The translations under genes were made by a program, and so were the position numbers. This document shows positions 62,717 to 64,000 of a DNA stretch of 64,000 nt, piece by piece. The notes under the pieces were generated by a model, which worked only from the letters and a program-made list of their open reading frames with translations, was not told the DNA's origin and ran no database searches. The stretch's first letter is position 1. Every line of letters begins with the position of its first letter. Source of the stretch: Sanderia malayensis (lineage: Eukaryota; Cnidaria; Scyphozoa; Semaeostomeae; Pelagiidae); NCBI GenBank assembly GCA_013076295.1, contig RQOL01000466.1, forward strand, positions 124,001 to 188,000, written 5' to 3'.

Positions 62717-64000
62717 ATGACGAAAGGTACCCGAGGAGATAGTGTTACATCGGTTGCAAGATCTACGAGTTCAGATTCTGTGACCAACTTGAAACTGTTA
62801 CCACTAGTAGCCGACCTTGCAGATATTTCTTCATCAGGGCATTCACAACGACAGCAGAAATTTGGTAAAGAACGGAATGTTAGTGAGTCAACAAACACTT
62901 CGTATCGCAGTCACTGCAATAGCTTACCTGGGACAGTTTGGGAAAGCTCCTTTGAAGAATTTTGTCGAATTTGTCACGAGAATGGAGAAGAAGAAACATT
63001 GCTGGCCGCTTGTAGATGTAACGGTTCGATAAGATTTGTCCATCATCGGTGCTTGTTGAATTGGATTTCACGATCAGGAGAACTGGCGTGCGAGCTGTGC
63101 AAATACGACTATAAAGTTACACGCACAAGTCAAATACGATTCAGCCAGGTACGTTCGAAGCCTTTATTTCAATTAATTTTGCTATTCAACACCCCCTGAT
63201 GAATTATACATGTTGCAAAGAAAATGCAAGGCATGTACTTGCAGTTTCAACGAGTTAGCCTATACGATTATGGTCTATTTGCTAGAGATGAATAAGGGAA
63301 AATAAAATAAGTCTTGAATATAAAGTCTTAATACTATTGTGCTTAATTATTTGGTAAAATTGACAAGGCATGTTATCGATTAGTCACTATGTAAAGAGAG
63401 TTTCATCTTGAGCAGGTGAGCGGAGATATCTATAAGCCATTGCTTAACGATTTCTAAGACTTTCGGAATTGCCTTCGTTGGAAAAGGTCGTTATTTATTA
63501 ATGGGAAAATGTTGGACATTATGGCATTTTGATTTGATTAGAAAACCAAAACACAAAAGACGAACAACGGGGTGTTTTTGTCTATTGGCTGAGAGCAGCT
63601 GGTTGTAATAGCATAATAGCCAATCAATTTGTGCTGCTCGCTCTAAGTAGTTTTTCTAAGTCACTGCTAGTGTATAATGTATGTTATTGCACTTAATTTT
63701 AGTGGCAACTACCTGCTATTGGCATTCAGGGATGGCTACACATCGTTTTATTTTTTGCATTTCTATCCATGTTGCTAACTTCTATCACCTGGGTTATTTG
63801 GTCCCAGACTTCAAGGTCATCTGCTGCCGTTTTCGAGCGGTCGTCACCTGAAATCAAGTACGCCTACCTTCTAATGGAATATTCATCCTAACTGCTGTAA
63901 TTGGAATAAGCCTGGATAGTTTCAGACAAGCAAGGAAGTATTTTCAACGATCATTGGCCATGAATCAAGAAATTACCGTGCTGGAATACAATGATGAGGA
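62717..64000 (+). CDS. MARCH-type E3 ligase, copy B, frameshifted and cut by window end
   Basis: Exon 1 (62717-63148) is identical in protein to copy A and keeps the whole RING-CH finger. Exon 2 starts at 63703 and is open through the first membrane helix, but one T is missing in CTTCTAATGG (63870-63879; copy A has CTTCTTAATGG). The frame is lost inside the second helix and stops a few codons later. The window ends before the gene would. The lost T is more likely an assembly or read error than a true mutation, since the rest of exon 2 is unchanged. Confidence 0.8.

Larger units (their letters stand above)
55536..64000. repeat. Duplicated block, copy B (runs off the window)
   Basis: Near-identical to 34608-43079, shifted by 20,928 to 20,921 bases as indels accumulate. 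The left breakpoint sequence is CTTTAACTTTGCATAG in both copies. Differences seen: one C lost in the tRNA; C to T at 59072; one TATG unit lost; indels in the RIF1 exon at 60058-60075; single-base indels near 61952, 62110, 63249, 63650 and 63872; one C to T near 62152. Confidence 0.95.

Overview
This window is nuclear DNA from an intron-rich animal. Genes are split into many short exons with GT-AG junctions. The DNA is AT-rich, with simple repeats, many short inverted-repeat transposons and one 100-base assembly gap. The products are typical metazoan nuclear proteins: a PP6 ankyrin subunit, mitochondrial creatine kinase, RIF1, shugoshin, a MARCH-type E3 ligase and an SLC38 transporter. This gene set and repeat style would fit a marine invertebrate such as a sponge or cnidarian, but nothing here fixes the phylum. 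Exon borders were read by eye from reading frame, splice dinucleotides and remembered protein families. Where consecutive phases close exactly (creatine kinase, PNPO, SLC38A11-like, MARCH) the gene model is strong.

Layout. 1-480: AC microsatellite and a MITE. 546-5337 (+): 3' part of an ANKRD28/44/52-type ankyrin gene. 7.1-10.4 kb (+): broken coding pieces of a DNA transposon resembling HMG-domain-protein-3-like transposon proteins, with an Ulp1-like protease piece; a perfect 67-bp direct repeat lies on both sides of it. 10802-13064 (+): mitochondrial creatine kinase, 419 codons. 15279-17177 (+): pyridoxamine 5'-phosphate oxidase, with a GC-AG intron. 17956-21492 (-): SLC38A11-like amino-acid transporter, 15 exons. 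22904-40089 (+): RIF1, with N-terminal HEAT repeats, a 3.6-kb 28-bp satellite in one intron, a nested tRNA-Arg(UCU), and a C-terminus carrying paired PP1-docking motifs. 41795-43377 (+): a RING-CH (MARCH) E3 ligase. 44504-48213 (+): shugoshin. 48.2-52.8 kb: mostly unassigned, with a diverged direct repeat. 52807-53826 (-): an unrecognised coding exon running into the N gap (53682-53781). 53868-54938: a 1,071-bp foldback element with TA flanks. 55536-64000: a second, nearly identical copy of 34608-43079 (3' RIF1, tRNA and MARCH).

The duplication is the main structural question. The two copies differ by only about two substitutions but by about eight small indels, several in homopolymers. Each copy has a frameshift where the other is intact: RIF1 is broken in the first copy and MARCH in the second. 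This points to one locus assembled twice rather than to an old segmental duplication, and the gene content after about 53.7 kb should be read with that in mind.

The genes form no pathway or operon. Three of them (the ANKRD28-type protein for PP6, RIF1 for PP1, shugoshin for PP2A) belong to families that target phosphatases; linkage here is probably coincidence. I found no convincing undescribed multi-gene system. The most unusual elements are the intronic satellite with its 420-bp higher-order duplication, the 67-bp repeat around the decayed transposon, and the reciprocal frameshifts of the duplicated block.
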